Below are positions 36,565 to 45,673 of a stretch of DNA of 64,000 bases, in pieces. The notes beneath the pieces were generated by a model. The model made no database searches and was not told the DNA's origin. It worked only from the letters and a program-made list of their open reading frames with translations. Source of the DNA: UBA9214 sp964443845 (lineage in GTDB: Bacteria; Pseudomonadota; Gammaproteobacteria; UBA9214); NCBI GenBank assembly GCA_964443845.1, contig CAYUFA010000004.1:1-64000 (forward strand), in the 5' to 3' direction. The position numbers and the translations under genes were made by a program. How positions within the stretch are numbered: position 1 is the stretch's first letter; the number at the start of each line of letters is the position of its first letter.

Positions 36565-37470
36565 GTGACCGATGGCAATGCCAGCCTGACGGACTACCTC
36601 AAGTCATGGCCATTGTACCTGCTGCCGCACCGGCTGCTGTCACGCAGCGTGCGCGCCGTCGCCCGCTGCCGGATCCGGCCCCTGAAGAATGTCCTCATGC
36701 GGGCCTTTATCCGGAAATTCGGCGTGGACCTCAGCGAGGCGCAGGAGCCGTCAATCTCCGGCTATCCGGATTTCAACAGCTTTTTCACCCGTGCGTTGCG
36801 TCCGGGAGTGCGGCCGCTCACGACCCTGCGACAGGCACTGGCGTGTCCGGTGGACGGTTTCGTCAGCCAGGCCGGCAACCTCGACCAGGACCGCCTTGTC
36901 CAGGCCAAGGGCCATGACTATTCCCTGCTCCGGCTGCTGGGTGGTAACGCACAGCGCGCCGCACCATTTACCAATGGCCGGTTTGCAACCCTGTACCTGT
37001 CACCACGGGATTATCACCGGATCCACATGCCGGTCACCGGCCGCCTGCTGGAAACCATCTATATCCCGGGAAGACTGTTCAGCGTCGCCCCGCATACGAC
37101 ACGCACCATTCCCGGGCTGTTCGCCCGCAACGAACGGCTGGTTTGCCTGTTCGACACGGCGACCGGGCCAATGGCCGTGGTGATGGTGGGAGCCATCTTC
37201 GTCTCCAGCATGGAAACCGTCTGGGGTGGCGTGGTGAATCCCGGACTTGCGGCATGCATCCGGCAACAGCGCCATGACCTGCCCGGCACGGCGGCGGTCG
37301 TTCTGGACCAGGGCGCGGAACTGGGCCGCTTCAACATGGGTTCGACCGTCATCCTGCTGTTCGGCCGGGATCGGGTCCGCTGGACGGACGATTTACGGCC
37401 GGGCACGCCGGTCCGGACCGGACAGTTGCTGGGCTACACGCTGTCACCCGCCCGCGCGCCGCGCGGTTAA
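36565..37470 (+). CDS. psd: Phosphatidylserine decarboxylase proenzyme
   Basis: Makes phosphatidylethanolamine; membrane-associated and self-cleaving into a pyruvoyl enzyme. 301 residues. Seen: PDFNSFFTRALRPGVRP, CPVDGFVSQAG, YLSPRDYHRIHMPV with the catalytic histidine, and the cleavage triplet GST in FNMGSTVILL. Met replaces the common Leu of LGST, a conservative change. The start is a GTG at 36565; the ribosome site is weak. Confidence 0.95.
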   Translation: MTDGNASLTDYLKSWPLYLLPHRLLSRSVRAVARCRIRPLKNVLMRAFIRKFGVDLSEAQEPSISGYPDFNSFFTRALRPGVRPLTTLRQALACPVDGFVSQAGNLDQDRLVQAKGHDYSLLRLLGGNAQRAAPFTNGRFATLYLSPRDYHRIHMPVTGRLLETIYIPGRLFSVAPHTTRTIPGLFARNERLVCLFDTATGPMAVVMVGAIFVSSMETVWGGVVNPGLAACIRQQRHDLPGTAAVVLDQGAELGRFNMGSTVILLFGRDRVRWTDDLRPGTPVRTGQLLGYTLSPARAPRG

Positions 37471-37634
37471 CTTTCCGGGCCACCGCGCGTTATGGGTCCT
37501 TGAGACGGCAGCAAACGGAAGCAGGCCACGCGAGGGTGTGCAATTCCGTTCTCTGCCCATAGATTATCCGGATTGCAGGTCGCCGGCGGCGAGCTGCGGC
37601 GGCAGGATACCGCGACGCGCTCGCGGCAACGAAA

Positions 37635-38381
37635 ATGCCTTGTATGGAAAGGACCTACGATATACTCGACCGCTCCGAATGGCTGCTGCCCCAGACCACC
37701 CGCGAGGCTGCCGGCCCCGGGTCCGAGCAGGAGCCGGCCGGTACGCTCCGCCCTGCCCTCATCGAACGGTTACCGGGAACCGCGTTGGACAAAGCAACCC
37801 GCAATGACAAGGCGCTCGAGGCGTTTCTCGCCGGCCAGGAAACCCGGGCATTCTATATCGCCCAGGCCGCGCTCTGGGACCGCGAGGAAGCCCTGGACGT
37901 GGTCCAGGACAGCATGCTGCGGCTGGTGCAGTACTATCGGCACAAACCCGCCGCGGAATGGCCCGCCCTGTTTCGCACCGTCCTCAACAGCCGCATCAAT
38001 GATGTGCGCAGGAAACGCATGCTGGAGAAGGCCGGGCACAAACTCGTTTCCCTGACCGGGCTGTTCCGGAATGCACAGGACCCGGATTCCGCCACCGCGG
38101 TATACGAGCTGCCGGCCGGTGAACGGTCGGATGGCGTGACCACACCCGAATCGGGCTACCTCGCCGGGGAATTGCAGGTGCACATCGAGCGCGCACTGGA
38201 GGCACTGTCCGAGCGCCAGCGGCAGGTCTTCATTCTCAGGGAATGGCGTGGTATGAGTATCAATGAAACTGCGGCGGTTCTCGGCTGCTCGGAAAACAGC
38301 ATCAAGCAGCATCATTTCCGCGCATTGCGTGAACTGCGCAGGCAACTTGCAGAGGTATGGGACCATGAACGATCATCCTGA
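37635..38381 (+). CDS. ECF-type RNA polymerase sigma factor
   Basis: Alternative sigma factor of sigma-70 region 2/4 type. The core (about 55-248) has region 2 (DREEALDVVQDSMLRLVQYY) and region 4 (LEALSERQRQVFILREW and AAVLGCSENSIKQHHFRAL). An unusual 50-residue N-terminal stretch precedes it. The start is uncertain: ATG at 37635 or 37644, or TTG at 37785 which would give the bare core. It overlaps the anti-sigma gene by 17 bases, typical of a coupled pair. Confidence 0.9.
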   Translation: MPCMERTYDILDRSEWLLPQTTREAAGPGSEQEPAGTLRPALIERLPGTALDKATRNDKALEAFLAGQETRAFYIAQAALWDREEALDVVQDSMLRLVQYYRHKPAAEWPALFRTVLNSRINDVRRKRMLEKAGHKLVSLTGLFRNAQDPDSATAVYELPAGERSDGVTTPESGYLAGELQVHIERALEALSERQRQVFILREWRGMSINETAAVLGCSENSIKQHHFRALRELRRQLAEVWDHERSS

Positions 38382-38826
38382 CTCGGAGCAACTCGACATG
38401 CTGCGCGCCGGACTGCTGGATGATGCCCCGGACAGGAGGGCGCTGCTCGAACGGCATCTCGCCGGCTGCCGGACCTGCCGGGAACAGGCCGCGCCGTGGC
38501 AGAAACTCGCCTCCCGGCTGGGCGCAACCCTGGAACCTGCCGGCTTGCCCGCGGACCTGCGCCGGGCACGGCAGTCCGCACTGACCACGGCAACCCGCCA
38601 TACACCACGGGCACTGGTCCCCTATGCCGCTGCCGCCGCCCTGCTGATCGCGGTCATTGTCGGGATCCTCGGCCTTCCGGCCGGCCCGTTGCATGCACCG
38701 CACAAGGCCACGCAGACGGCCCAGGCGGTTCCTGATACCTACGAAGACCTCGACTTCTACCTGTGGCTGGCCAACCAGGATGAGGGACATCCCGCAAAGG
38801 CCCGCACCCGTCCGAACAGTACCTGA
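38365..38826 (+). CDS. Putative zinc-finger anti-sigma factor
   Basis: 152 residues. An N-terminal ZAS-type motif, His31-x3-Cys35-x2-Cys38 in ERHLAGCRTC, which in this class holds the cognate sigma factor. It is followed by one membrane span at about 87-107 (LVPYAAAAALLIAVIVGILG) and a short periplasmic end. It overlaps the sigma gene, so it is very likely its regulator. The signal sensed is unknown. Confidence 0.87.
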   Translation: MNDHPDSEQLDMLRAGLLDDAPDRRALLERHLAGCRTCREQAAPWQKLASRLGATLEPAGLPADLRRARQSALTTATRHTPRALVPYAAAAALLIAVIVGILGLPAGPLHAPHKATQTAQAVPDTYEDLDFYLWLANQDEGHPAKARTRPNST

Positions 38827-38828
38827 CG

Positions 38829-39149
38829 ATGAACGCAAGAACTTCCCTGCCGGTTCTTGTCCTGGTCGCGACACTGGTTGCAGCCGCGCTGCCCGCACTG
38901 GCGGGCGGCCAGCCATGGAACAGCCTCAGTCCGGAAGAACAGGCGGTCTTGCACAAACACCGCCGCGACTGGGCAAGTCTCCCGCCCGACCGGCAGTCGC
39001 GGCTCCTGACGGGTGCGAGAAAATACCTCGCGCTGCCGCAGAACAAGCGGAACGAGGTCCAGCAGAAGCGTGAGCAGTATGAACGGATGTCACCGGACGC
39101 GCGCCGGCGCTTGCGTGAGAAATACCGGGAGCAAAGGCGTTACCGCTAG
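38829..39149 (+). CDS. DUF3106 domain secreted protein
   Basis: 106 residues: a signal peptide (residues 1-25), then a basic helical DUF3106-type region with repeated W-x-x-L-x-P-x-x-R patterns (WNSLSPEEQ, WASLPPDRQ) and a highly charged end. Role unknown. It begins 2 bases after the anti-sigma stop, so the sigma, anti-sigma and this secreted helical protein form one operon; it may be the periplasmic partner of the anti-sigma factor. Confidence 0.85.
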   Translation: MNARTSLPVLVLVATLVAAALPALAGGQPWNSLSPEEQAVLHKHRRDWASLPPDRQSRLLTGARKYLALPQNKRNEVQQKREQYERMSPDARRRLREKYREQRRYR

Positions 39150-39248
39150 CGACGGATGAGGGCCTCCGGGGCAGTGGATGTCGCCCGGTTACCGAGTCTG
39201 TTATGATGCGCCCGCTTCCCACGATCGTACTCCAGGCCTGTCACCACC

Positions 39249-40046
39249 ATGCATCCCATGCTCACCATCGCGGTCCGCGCAGCGCGCAGTGCGGGCAATC
39301 TGATCATCCGCAATCTCGACCGGGCCGGCAGCCTGCCGATCCAGACCAAGGAACGCAACGATTTCGTCACGGAAGTCGACCAGCAGGCGGAACGCGAGAT
39401 CATCGGCATCCTGCACAAGGCGTATCCCGGACACGGGTTCCTGGCCGAGGAAAGCGGAGCACGGAGCGGTGACGAATTCGAGTGGGTCATCGATCCGCTC
39501 GACGGGACGACCAATTACCTGCACGGATTCCCCCACTTCGCGGTCTCGATCGCACTGCGTCACAAGGGCAGGCTCGAGCAGGCCGTGGTGTATAACCCGG
39601 TAAGCCAGGAGCTGTTTACGGCCTCCCGGGGCCGTGGTGCGTACCTCAACGAGCGGCGGATTCGCGTCAGCAGCCGTAAATCCCTGGAAGGCGCCCTGCT
39701 CGGTACCGGATTCCCGTTCAAGTCGCAGCAGCACCTCGATGCCTACCTGGCAATGTTCCGCGCCCTGTTCCCGCAGACAGCCGGTATCCGGCGCCCGGGC
39801 TCGGCAGCGCTTGATCTCGCGTACCTCGCGGCCGGGCGTCTCGACGGCTTCTGGGAGGTCGGCCTCAACATCTGGGACATGGCGGCGGGAGTGCTGCTGA
39901 TCCAGGAAGCCGGTGGAATCTCCAGTGACTTCATGGGCGGTCATGATTATCTCACCAGCGGCAACCTGGTATCCGGCAACCCGAAAGTCTTCGCCGAAAT
40001 TCTCAAGGCGATTCGTCCCCACGTCACGCCGGAACTGGCCGGCTGA
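39249..40046 (+). CDS. suhB: Inositol-1-monophosphatase SuhB
   Basis: Magnesium-dependent phosphatase that in E. coli also joins rRNA antitermination complexes. 265 residues. Seen: metal-binding EES (LAEESGA), DPLDGTTNYLHGFPHFA, and WDMAAGVLLIQEAGG with the third metal aspartate. It usually lies just after secDF; here secD converges on it and secF is absent between them. Confidence 0.96.
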   Translation: MHPMLTIAVRAARSAGNLIIRNLDRAGSLPIQTKERNDFVTEVDQQAEREIIGILHKAYPGHGFLAEESGARSGDEFEWVIDPLDGTTNYLHGFPHFAVSIALRHKGRLEQAVVYNPVSQELFTASRGRGAYLNERRIRVSSRKSLEGALLGTGFPFKSQQHLDAYLAMFRALFPQTAGIRRPGSAALDLAYLAAGRLDGFWEVGLNIWDMAAGVLLIQEAGGISSDFMGGHDYLTSGNLVSGNPKVFAEILKAIRPHVTPELAG

Positions 40047-40195
40047 ATCCGGTCGGCGTCCGGCACCTGCAGCGGCCGTTGCGGCGCGTCCCGCCGTTCA
40101 AGAACCAGCGCCGCATGCCGATTCCCGGGTTGTATGTTCGACCGGTCCCGTCACTGCGACAATGCCGTGGCCGGCGCTACCAGGGGAGATCATTG

Positions 40196-40411
40196 ATGAC
40201 CAGGACAGCGGGAAGCACGCGGATTCACGGCGCAGCACTGGAACTGATCATGCGCGATGTACTGCATGGAATGCGCCAGTTTACGGAAGATGCCTGTTCC
40301 GGCAGTTCTGCGGCCGGCATGGAGATCGATGCCGTCGAGGCACCCGGCAGCAGCGGACCCGCCGCAGGGGAAAATGTCATCCCCTTCGACAAGCACAGGA
40401 AATCCGCCTGA
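40196..40411 (+). CDS. Hypothetical 71-residue protein
   Basis: Not recognised. Soluble, with a helical first half (HGAALELIMRDVLHGM) and a Ser/Gly/Ala-rich middle ending ENVIPFDKHRKSA. The ATG at 40196 follows a strong GGGGAGAT ribosome site. It lies between suhB and the convergent secD, where related genomes carry secF. Could be lineage-specific. Confidence 0.55.
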   Translation: MTRTAGSTRIHGAALELIMRDVLHGMRQFTEDACSGSSAAGMEIDAVEAPGSSGPAAGENVIPFDKHRKSA

Positions 40412-40519
40412 GCGGACCAGCCGGCACCGGCGACATGGATTGCGTGGGCAGTTTCCCCCGGCCTGCGCAGCCGTCACGCCTCCCGACCGGCCAGGCGTGC
40501 ATTGCCGGACGGTCCGGGG

Positions 40520-42382
40520 TCAGATCATCAGGCGCGCAACCCGCCGGCCACCGTAGACGAGGTTGATGACCGCCCGGGTACCCATGATGGCGGTGAACAT
40601 CGAGGTGACGATACCGATTGCCAGCGTGACCGCAAATCCCTTGACCGGGCCGGTGCCGTAACCAAGCAGGACGATGGCAGCGATCAGCGTGGTGATATTG
40701 GCATCGGCAATGGTGGAAAACGCCTTTTCGTAACCGGCATGGATGCTCGCCTGCGGCGTGTTGCCGTTGCGCAGTTCCTCACGGATGCGCTCGAAGATCA
40801 GCACGTTCGCGTCCACCGCCATGCCGACCGTCAGCACGATACCGGCTATGCCCGGCATGGTCAGCGTGGCCTGCAGCATGGAGAGAATGGCCACGATTAA
40901 TACCAGGTTCATTGCCAGTGCCAGGTCGGCCACCACGCCGAAGACGCGGTAGTAGACGACCATGAACACGAGCACGGCGATGAAACCGATGACCACGGAT
41001 TCAAATCCCCTTTCGATGTTGTCCTTGCCCAGGCTCGGGCCAACGGTGCGCTCCTCGATGATCCTGATGGGCGCCGCCAGGGCGCCGGAGCGCAGGACCA
41101 GCGCGAGCTCGTGTGCTTCCTTCGGACTGTCCAGGCCGGTCGTCTGGAAACGCTTGCTGAACACGTCACGAATCGTCGCCACGCTGACCACTTCCTCGAC
41201 CTTGACCGTCTTGGTGACGGGCTTGCCGTCCACCAGGGTGGTTTGATCGCGATTCTCGATAAACACCACCGCCATGGGTTTGCCAACGTTGTCCCTGGTG
41301 AAATTCAGCATGCTGCGGGCACCCTTGCCGTCCAGCGTCACCGAAACCATCGGACTGCCGGAGGACTGGTCGAACCCCGAGCGTGCATTGATGATCTGGT
41401 TGCCGGTTGCAATGACGGATTTTTTCAGCAGGATCGGTTTTCCGTTACGGTCGTAGTACAGGCGGGAGCCCGGCGGCACGAAGCCCTGCACCGCACGCTG
41501 TACGTCATGCTCGATGTCAACCGCCCGGTATTCCAGGGTTGCCGTGGCACCCAGAATCCGTTTTGCCTGGGCCGTGTCCTGCACGCCGGGCAGCTCCACG
41601 ACGATACGGGACGTGCCCTGCTGCTGGATGACGGGTTCTGCCACGCCGAGCTCATTGACACGATTCCGCAAGGTGAGAATGTTCTGTTGCAGCGCAAAGT
41701 TCTGGATGTCACGCAACTCCTTTTCCCCGGGACCGAAGGTCAGCTCGAACTTGCCGGGCTTGTCGACCGGCTTGATCGACATCTGCGGGAAATTGTCGTG
41801 CAGGAGATTCTGCGCACGGTCACGCAGTTCCGCACTGCCAAAGCCGATCAGTATGTTCTTGTCACCGGCGTGAAATAATGTGTAGCGCAACCTTTTCTCG
41901 CGCAGCAGCGTCCGGATATCGCTTGCATAGCCCTCGATTGCCTGCCTGACGGCAGCGGCCATGTCCACTTCCATGAGGAAGTGCACACCACCGCGCAGGT
42001 CAAGACCCAGGTACATCGGCAGCGCGTTCAGGCTTTCCAGCCAGGGCGGTGTGGCCGGCGCCAGGTTGAAGGCCACCGTGTAACCGTTGCTGATGCTGGC
42101 CAGCGCACCCTTTATGTACTCGTCGGCCTTCATCTGGCTATCCGTGTCCGGAAACCGCACCAGCAGCTTGCCCGACTCGATGCCCATGGACTTCACCGTG
42201 ATTCCGGCCTTTTTCAGCACGCCGGCAACGGTATTTTCGGTGGACTTGTCCACCTCCGCACCGCGCCCACCGGAAATCTGCAATGCCGGGTCCTCACCAT
42301 AGATATTTGGCAACGCATAGACGAAGCCGACGACCATGATGAGAATGATCAGCAGGTACTTCCAGGTGGCATAGCGGTTCAT
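40520..42382 (-). CDS. secD: Protein translocase subunit SecD
   Basis: Inner-membrane SecYEG accessory that uses the proton gradient to pull proteins into the periplasm. 620 residues: an N-terminal membrane span, a large periplasmic domain (LGLDLRGGVHFLMEVD, RNRVNELGVAEPVIQQQG), and five C-terminal spans with VGMAVDANVLIFERIREE. It is the length of a normal SecD, not a SecDF fusion. It follows yajC by 31 bases. The usual secF is not downstream. Confidence 0.97.
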   Translation of the reverse strand: MNRYATWKYLLIILIMVVGFVYALPNIYGEDPALQISGGRGAEVDKSTENTVAGVLKKAGITVKSMGIESGKLLVRFPDTDSQMKADEYIKGALASISNGYTVAFNLAPATPPWLESLNALPMYLGLDLRGGVHFLMEVDMAAAVRQAIEGYASDIRTLLREKRLRYTLFHAGDKNILIGFGSAELRDRAQNLLHDNFPQMSIKPVDKPGKFELTFGPGEKELRDIQNFALQQNILTLRNRVNELGVAEPVIQQQGTSRIVVELPGVQDTAQAKRILGATATLEYRAVDIEHDVQRAVQGFVPPGSRLYYDRNGKPILLKKSVIATGNQIINARSGFDQSSGSPMVSVTLDGKGARSMLNFTRDNVGKPMAVVFIENRDQTTLVDGKPVTKTVKVEEVVSVATIRDVFSKRFQTTGLDSPKEAHELALVLRSGALAAPIRIIEERTVGPSLGKDNIERGFESVVIGFIAVLVFMVVYYRVFGVVADLALAMNLVLIVAILSMLQATLTMPGIAGIVLTVGMAVDANVLIFERIREELRNGNTPQASIHAGYEKAFSTIADANITTLIAAIVLLGYGTGPVKGFAVTLAIGIVTSMFTAIMGTRAVINLVYGGRRVARLMI

Positions 42383-42413
42383 CGTATATTCGGTTCCTGA
42401 GCAAGACCGGGCA

Positions 42414-42743
42414 CTACAGACCCTTGATGGTTCCTTTCGGCATTACGTTGGATACGGCCTGGCGCTGTACCTTGACGGTCACCTGCTCGGCCACCTCCAG
42501 CTCGATGAAATTGTCCCCGACCCGGGAGATCCGGCCGAGCAACCCGCCATTGGTCACCACCTCGTCGCCCTTGGCGAGGGCTTCCACCATCTGCTTGTGT
42601 TCCTTCGCCTTCTTGGTCTGGGGTCGGATCAGCAGAAAATAGAAGACCACGAAAATAACGACCAGCGGCAGAAAACTCAGCAACGGGTCCGCCTGACCCT
42701 GCTGCGGCGCCGCCGCCAGCGCATCGGAAATCAGAAAACTCAT
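42414..42743 (-). CDS. yajC: Preprotein translocase accessory protein YajC
   Basis: 109 residues, one membrane span (LSFLPLVVIFVVFYFLLI) followed by the family motif RPQTKKAKEHK and a small cytosolic domain (GDEVVTNGGLLGRI). It belongs to the SecDF-YajC complex. Between tgt and secD as usual. Confidence 0.97.
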   Translation of the reverse strand: MSFLISDALAAAPQQGQADPLLSFLPLVVIFVVFYFLLIRPQTKKAKEHKQMVEALAKGDEVVTNGGLLGRISRVGDNFIELEVAEQVTVKVQRQAVSNVMPKGTIKGL

Positions 42744-42823
42744 GTCTTGCTCCTGGAATCAGATACGGGCCGCTGCCGTCCGCCTGGCAGCGCCCGTCCG
42801 TTATTGCCAATAAAACCTGTGCA

Positions 42824-43933
42824 TTATGACACAGCGTTCCGTCGCTGGTAAAAGCCCCGGCGAAATTCCTGCAGGCCTCCCTGCCGGATGGCGCGCCGCA
42901 ATCCGGCCATCAGCTCCTGGTAATACGTCAGGTTGTGGATGGTATGCAGGCGGGCCCCCAGGATTTCGTTGCACTTGTCCAGATGGTGCAGATAGGCGCG
43001 GCTGAAATTACGGCAGGTATAACAATGGCATGAAGGATCCAGGGGACCGGTATCCGTACGGTTGGCGCTGTTGCGGATCCGCACCACCCCTGCGGCGACG
43101 AACAGGTGCCCGTTGCGGGCATTCCGGGTCGGCAACACGCAGTCAAACATGTCTATGCCATGACAGACTGCCTCGACGATATCCTGCGGCGTGCCCACCC
43201 CCATCAGGTAGCGGGGTGCATCGGCCGGCATGGCCGGCATGAGCGCCGACAGCACCGCAGCACGCTCCCCGGGCCCCTCGCCCACCGACAGGCCACCCAC
43301 TGCATACCCCTCAAAACCGATCGCCTGCAATCCGGCCAGTGACTCGGCACGCAGTTCCGGGTACATGCCACCCTGCACGATGCCGAACAGGGCCGCCTGA
43401 TTTCCTGCATGGGCATCCCGGCTGCGCTGTGCCCAGCGCAACGAGAGTTGCAGGGAAGCCTGCGCCTCCCGTTCGGTGGCGGGGTACGGGGTACATTCGT
43501 CGAACACCATCACGATATCGGCGCCGAGTGCACGCTGCACCTGCATGGATTGTTCCGGGCCAAGGAACACGCGGTCGCCGTTCACCGGCGAACGGAACGT
43601 GACACCCTGTTCGGTAATCCGGCGCAGCGCTCCCAGACTGTACACCTGGAATCCCCCCGAGTCCGTCAGGATCGGCCCCTGCCAGTGCATGAAATCGTGC
43701 AGGCTGCCATGCCTGGCGATGATTTCGGTACCCGGGCGCAGCATCAGGTGAAAGGTATTGCCGAGAATGATTTCAGCGCCGGTCTGACTGACCTCTTCCG
43801 GGGTCATGGCCTTGACCGTTCCGTAGGTGCCAACCGGCATGAATGCCGGTGTCTGCACGCGTCCCCGCTCGAACTCGAGTATTCCGCTGCGGGCGTCCCC
43901 ATCCGTATGCGTACAGTGGAAACGCATGCTCAT
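42824..43933 (-). CDS. tgt: Queuine tRNA-ribosyltransferase
   Basis: Exchanges guanine 34 for preQ1 in GUN-anticodon tRNAs. 369 residues. Seen: catalytic Asp91 in ILTDSGGFQVYSLG, VMVFDECTPYP, the second catalytic region FDCVLPTRNARNG, and the zinc site CYTCRNFSRAYLHHL. It overlaps queA by 4 bases; the two act in consecutive steps. Confidence 0.98.
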   Translation of the reverse strand: MSMRFHCTHTDGDARSGILEFERGRVQTPAFMPVGTYGTVKAMTPEEVSQTGAEIILGNTFHLMLRPGTEIIARHGSLHDFMHWQGPILTDSGGFQVYSLGALRRITEQGVTFRSPVNGDRVFLGPEQSMQVQRALGADIVMVFDECTPYPATEREAQASLQLSLRWAQRSRDAHAGNQAALFGIVQGGMYPELRAESLAGLQAIGFEGYAVGGLSVGEGPGERAAVLSALMPAMPADAPRYLMGVGTPQDIVEAVCHGIDMFDCVLPTRNARNGHLFVAAGVVRIRNSANRTDTGPLDPSCHCYTCRNFSRAYLHHLDKCNEILGARLHTIHNLTYYQELMAGLRRAIRQGGLQEFRRGFYQRRNAVS

Positions 43934-44964
43934 GCCTCAGCACGGACCGGGACAAACATGGCATCCCCGTAACTGTAGAAACGGTAGCCGGCCGCGATGG
44001 CGTGTGCATAGGCGTCCATGGTGCGTCGGTGGCCGGCGAATGCGCACACCAGCATCAGCAGGGTCGATTCAGGCAGGTGGAAATTGGTCAACAGCGCATC
44101 GACAACCCGGAAGCGGTAACCGGGGGTGATGAACAGACGGGTTTCACCCCGTACCGGCACCAGGGCCCCGGCAGCCGCGGCCGATTCCAGCGCGCGGACG
44201 ACCGTCGTTCCGACTGCGATGACGCGACCACCGGAGGCACGGGTCCGCTGTACGAGGTCGCAGGTCGACTGACTGACCTCGTGGATCTCGCTGTGCATGA
44301 CGTGCCGGTCCAGTTCCTCGGTCCGTACCGGCTGGAAGGTCCCGGCGCCCACGTGCAGGGTGATGCAGGCCGTCTGCACCTCCTTCTCCGCCAGCCGTTG
44401 CAGGATGTGCCGGTCGAAGTGCAGGCCGGCGGTCGGCGCGGCGGCTGCACCCGGTGCCCGGGCATACACGGTCTGGTAGCGTTCCTGATCCTGCGCGGTG
44501 TCAGTGCGTGTAATGTAGGGCGGAAGCGGCATGTGCCCATACCGTTCCAGCAACCCCGGAACATCCGCAGCCTGCGGAAACCGCAACCGGTACAAATCAT
44601 CCTCACGACCGCAGATTTCGACCTCGATGGTCCCTTCCAGCCACAGCCGGGAACCGCCTCCGGGCGGCCTGCTGGCGCGAACCATTGCCAGCACCTGCCC
44701 GTCATCGAGAATCCGTTCCACCAGCACCTCGACCCGGCCGCCGGTTTCCTTCACCCCATGCAATCGTGCCGGAATCACGCGCGTGTCATTGAAAACCACC
44801 AGGTCTCCGGACCGCACCAGTTCCGGAAAATCGCGGAACATCCTGTCTTCGGGAGCGTCACGCCGCGGGTCGAGCAGCAGCAGCCGGCTGCCACTGCGTT
44901 CCGCGCAGGGCAGTTGCGCAATCCGTTCCGGGGGGAGGTGATAATGGAAGCTGGAGCGCAGCAT
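43930..44964 (-). CDS. queA: S-adenosylmethionine:tRNA ribosyltransferase-isomerase
   Basis: Forms epoxyqueuosine from preQ1 on the tRNA using the ribosyl of SAM. 344 residues from MLRSSFHYHLPPERIAQLP. Seen: VFNDTRVIPARL, GHMPLPPYI, APGAAAAPTAGLHF and HLPESTLLMLVCAFAG. The frame runs on to 45342, but that part is antisense to tRNA-Leu and not homologous. First gene of queA-tgt-yajC-secD. Confidence 0.97.
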   Translation of the reverse strand: MLRSSFHYHLPPERIAQLPCAERSGSRLLLLDPRRDAPEDRMFRDFPELVRSGDLVVFNDTRVIPARLHGVKETGGRVEVLVERILDDGQVLAMVRASRPPGGGSRLWLEGTIEVEICGREDDLYRLRFPQAADVPGLLERYGHMPLPPYITRTDTAQDQERYQTVYARAPGAAAAPTAGLHFDRHILQRLAEKEVQTACITLHVGAGTFQPVRTEELDRHVMHSEIHEVSQSTCDLVQRTRASGGRVIAVGTTVVRALESAAAAGALVPVRGETRLFITPGYRFRVVDALLTNFHLPESTLLMLVCAFAGHRRTMDAYAHAIAAGYRFYSYGDAMFVPVRAEA

Positions 44965-45061
44965 GGCGCGCGGATAGTAGCACAGGCAGGCACGAAAGCC
45001 GCTTGCCGGCCGGAGTGGATGACTTATACTAGCAAACCCTGAAATTCCCGGACCGCACCCT

Positions 45062-45148
45062 GCCGAGGTGGTGAAACTGGTAGACGCACTGGACTCAAAA
45101 TCCAGCGGGGGAAACTCCATGCGGGTTCGATTCCCGCCCTCGGCACCA
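45062..45148 (+). tRNA. tRNA-Leu (CAA)
   Basis: An 87-nt class II tRNA with encoded CCA. The acceptor is GCCGAGG/CCTCGGC, the anticodon loop is CTCAAAA, and it has a long variable arm. Between queA and the GYF-like gene. Confidence 0.96.
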
Positions 45149-45158
45149 TTCCGGCCGG

Positions 45159-45662
45159 TCAGTGCGACGCCGGCACCATCAGGATCAGTAACAGGACGGC
45201 AGCCAGGGCAAACACCAGGTAGCGGATCCGGTCCGCTGCTGCCCGGGAACCGGCACGCGGGCGCGAACGTAGCGGGGCTGCCACGGGCAGCGCCCGGGCC
45301 TTGCGCCGGTCCGGCAGGACCCTGCGCTCCGCACCAGGGCACCGGCCACAGCCGGCACAGGCAACGCGGCGACGCTCGCCCCTGCGCTCGTCCGCAAGCA
45401 TGCGGGCCTGGTGGTATGCGCGGCTGTCCGCCAGATTCGCAAACCGGACCATGACGGAGGGGACTATCCCGGGGACCTGTCCGGCCCGGACCCAGTCATG
45501 GCAGTCCGTACTGAGTTCGTCGTCGATCCGGATCCGCCCGAGCAGAATGTGCCGGGATACGGTCGCCCCGCTGAACGGCCCCCGCACCACCCCGTCTCGT
45601 CGCGCATACCAGTCCCTGTCATGCAAAGTGGCTTGCCGGGATTCACCTGGTGTACGGGACAT
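45159..45662 (-). CDS. Hypothetical membrane protein with a GYF_2-like domain
   Basis: 167 residues. The N-terminal 65 residues look like the GYF_2-type domain (WYARRDGVVRGPFSGATVSR, then DELSTDCHDWVRAGQVPG). Next is a basic segment with two Cys-x-x-Cys-like cysteines (CAGCGRC), and one membrane span at the C-terminus (YLVFALAAVLLLILMV), so the domain faces the cytosol. It follows fliA by 11 bases and probably shares its transcript. A role next to a sigma factor is unknown. Confidence 0.78.
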   Translation of the reverse strand: MSRTPGESRQATLHDRDWYARRDGVVRGPFSGATVSRHILLGRIRIDDELSTDCHDWVRAGQVPGIVPSVMVRFANLADSRAYHQARMLADERRGERRRVACAGCGRCPGAERRVLPDRRKARALPVAAPLRSRPRAGSRAAADRIRYLVFALAAVLLLILMVPASH

Positions 45663-45673
45663 AAAACTGCAGC

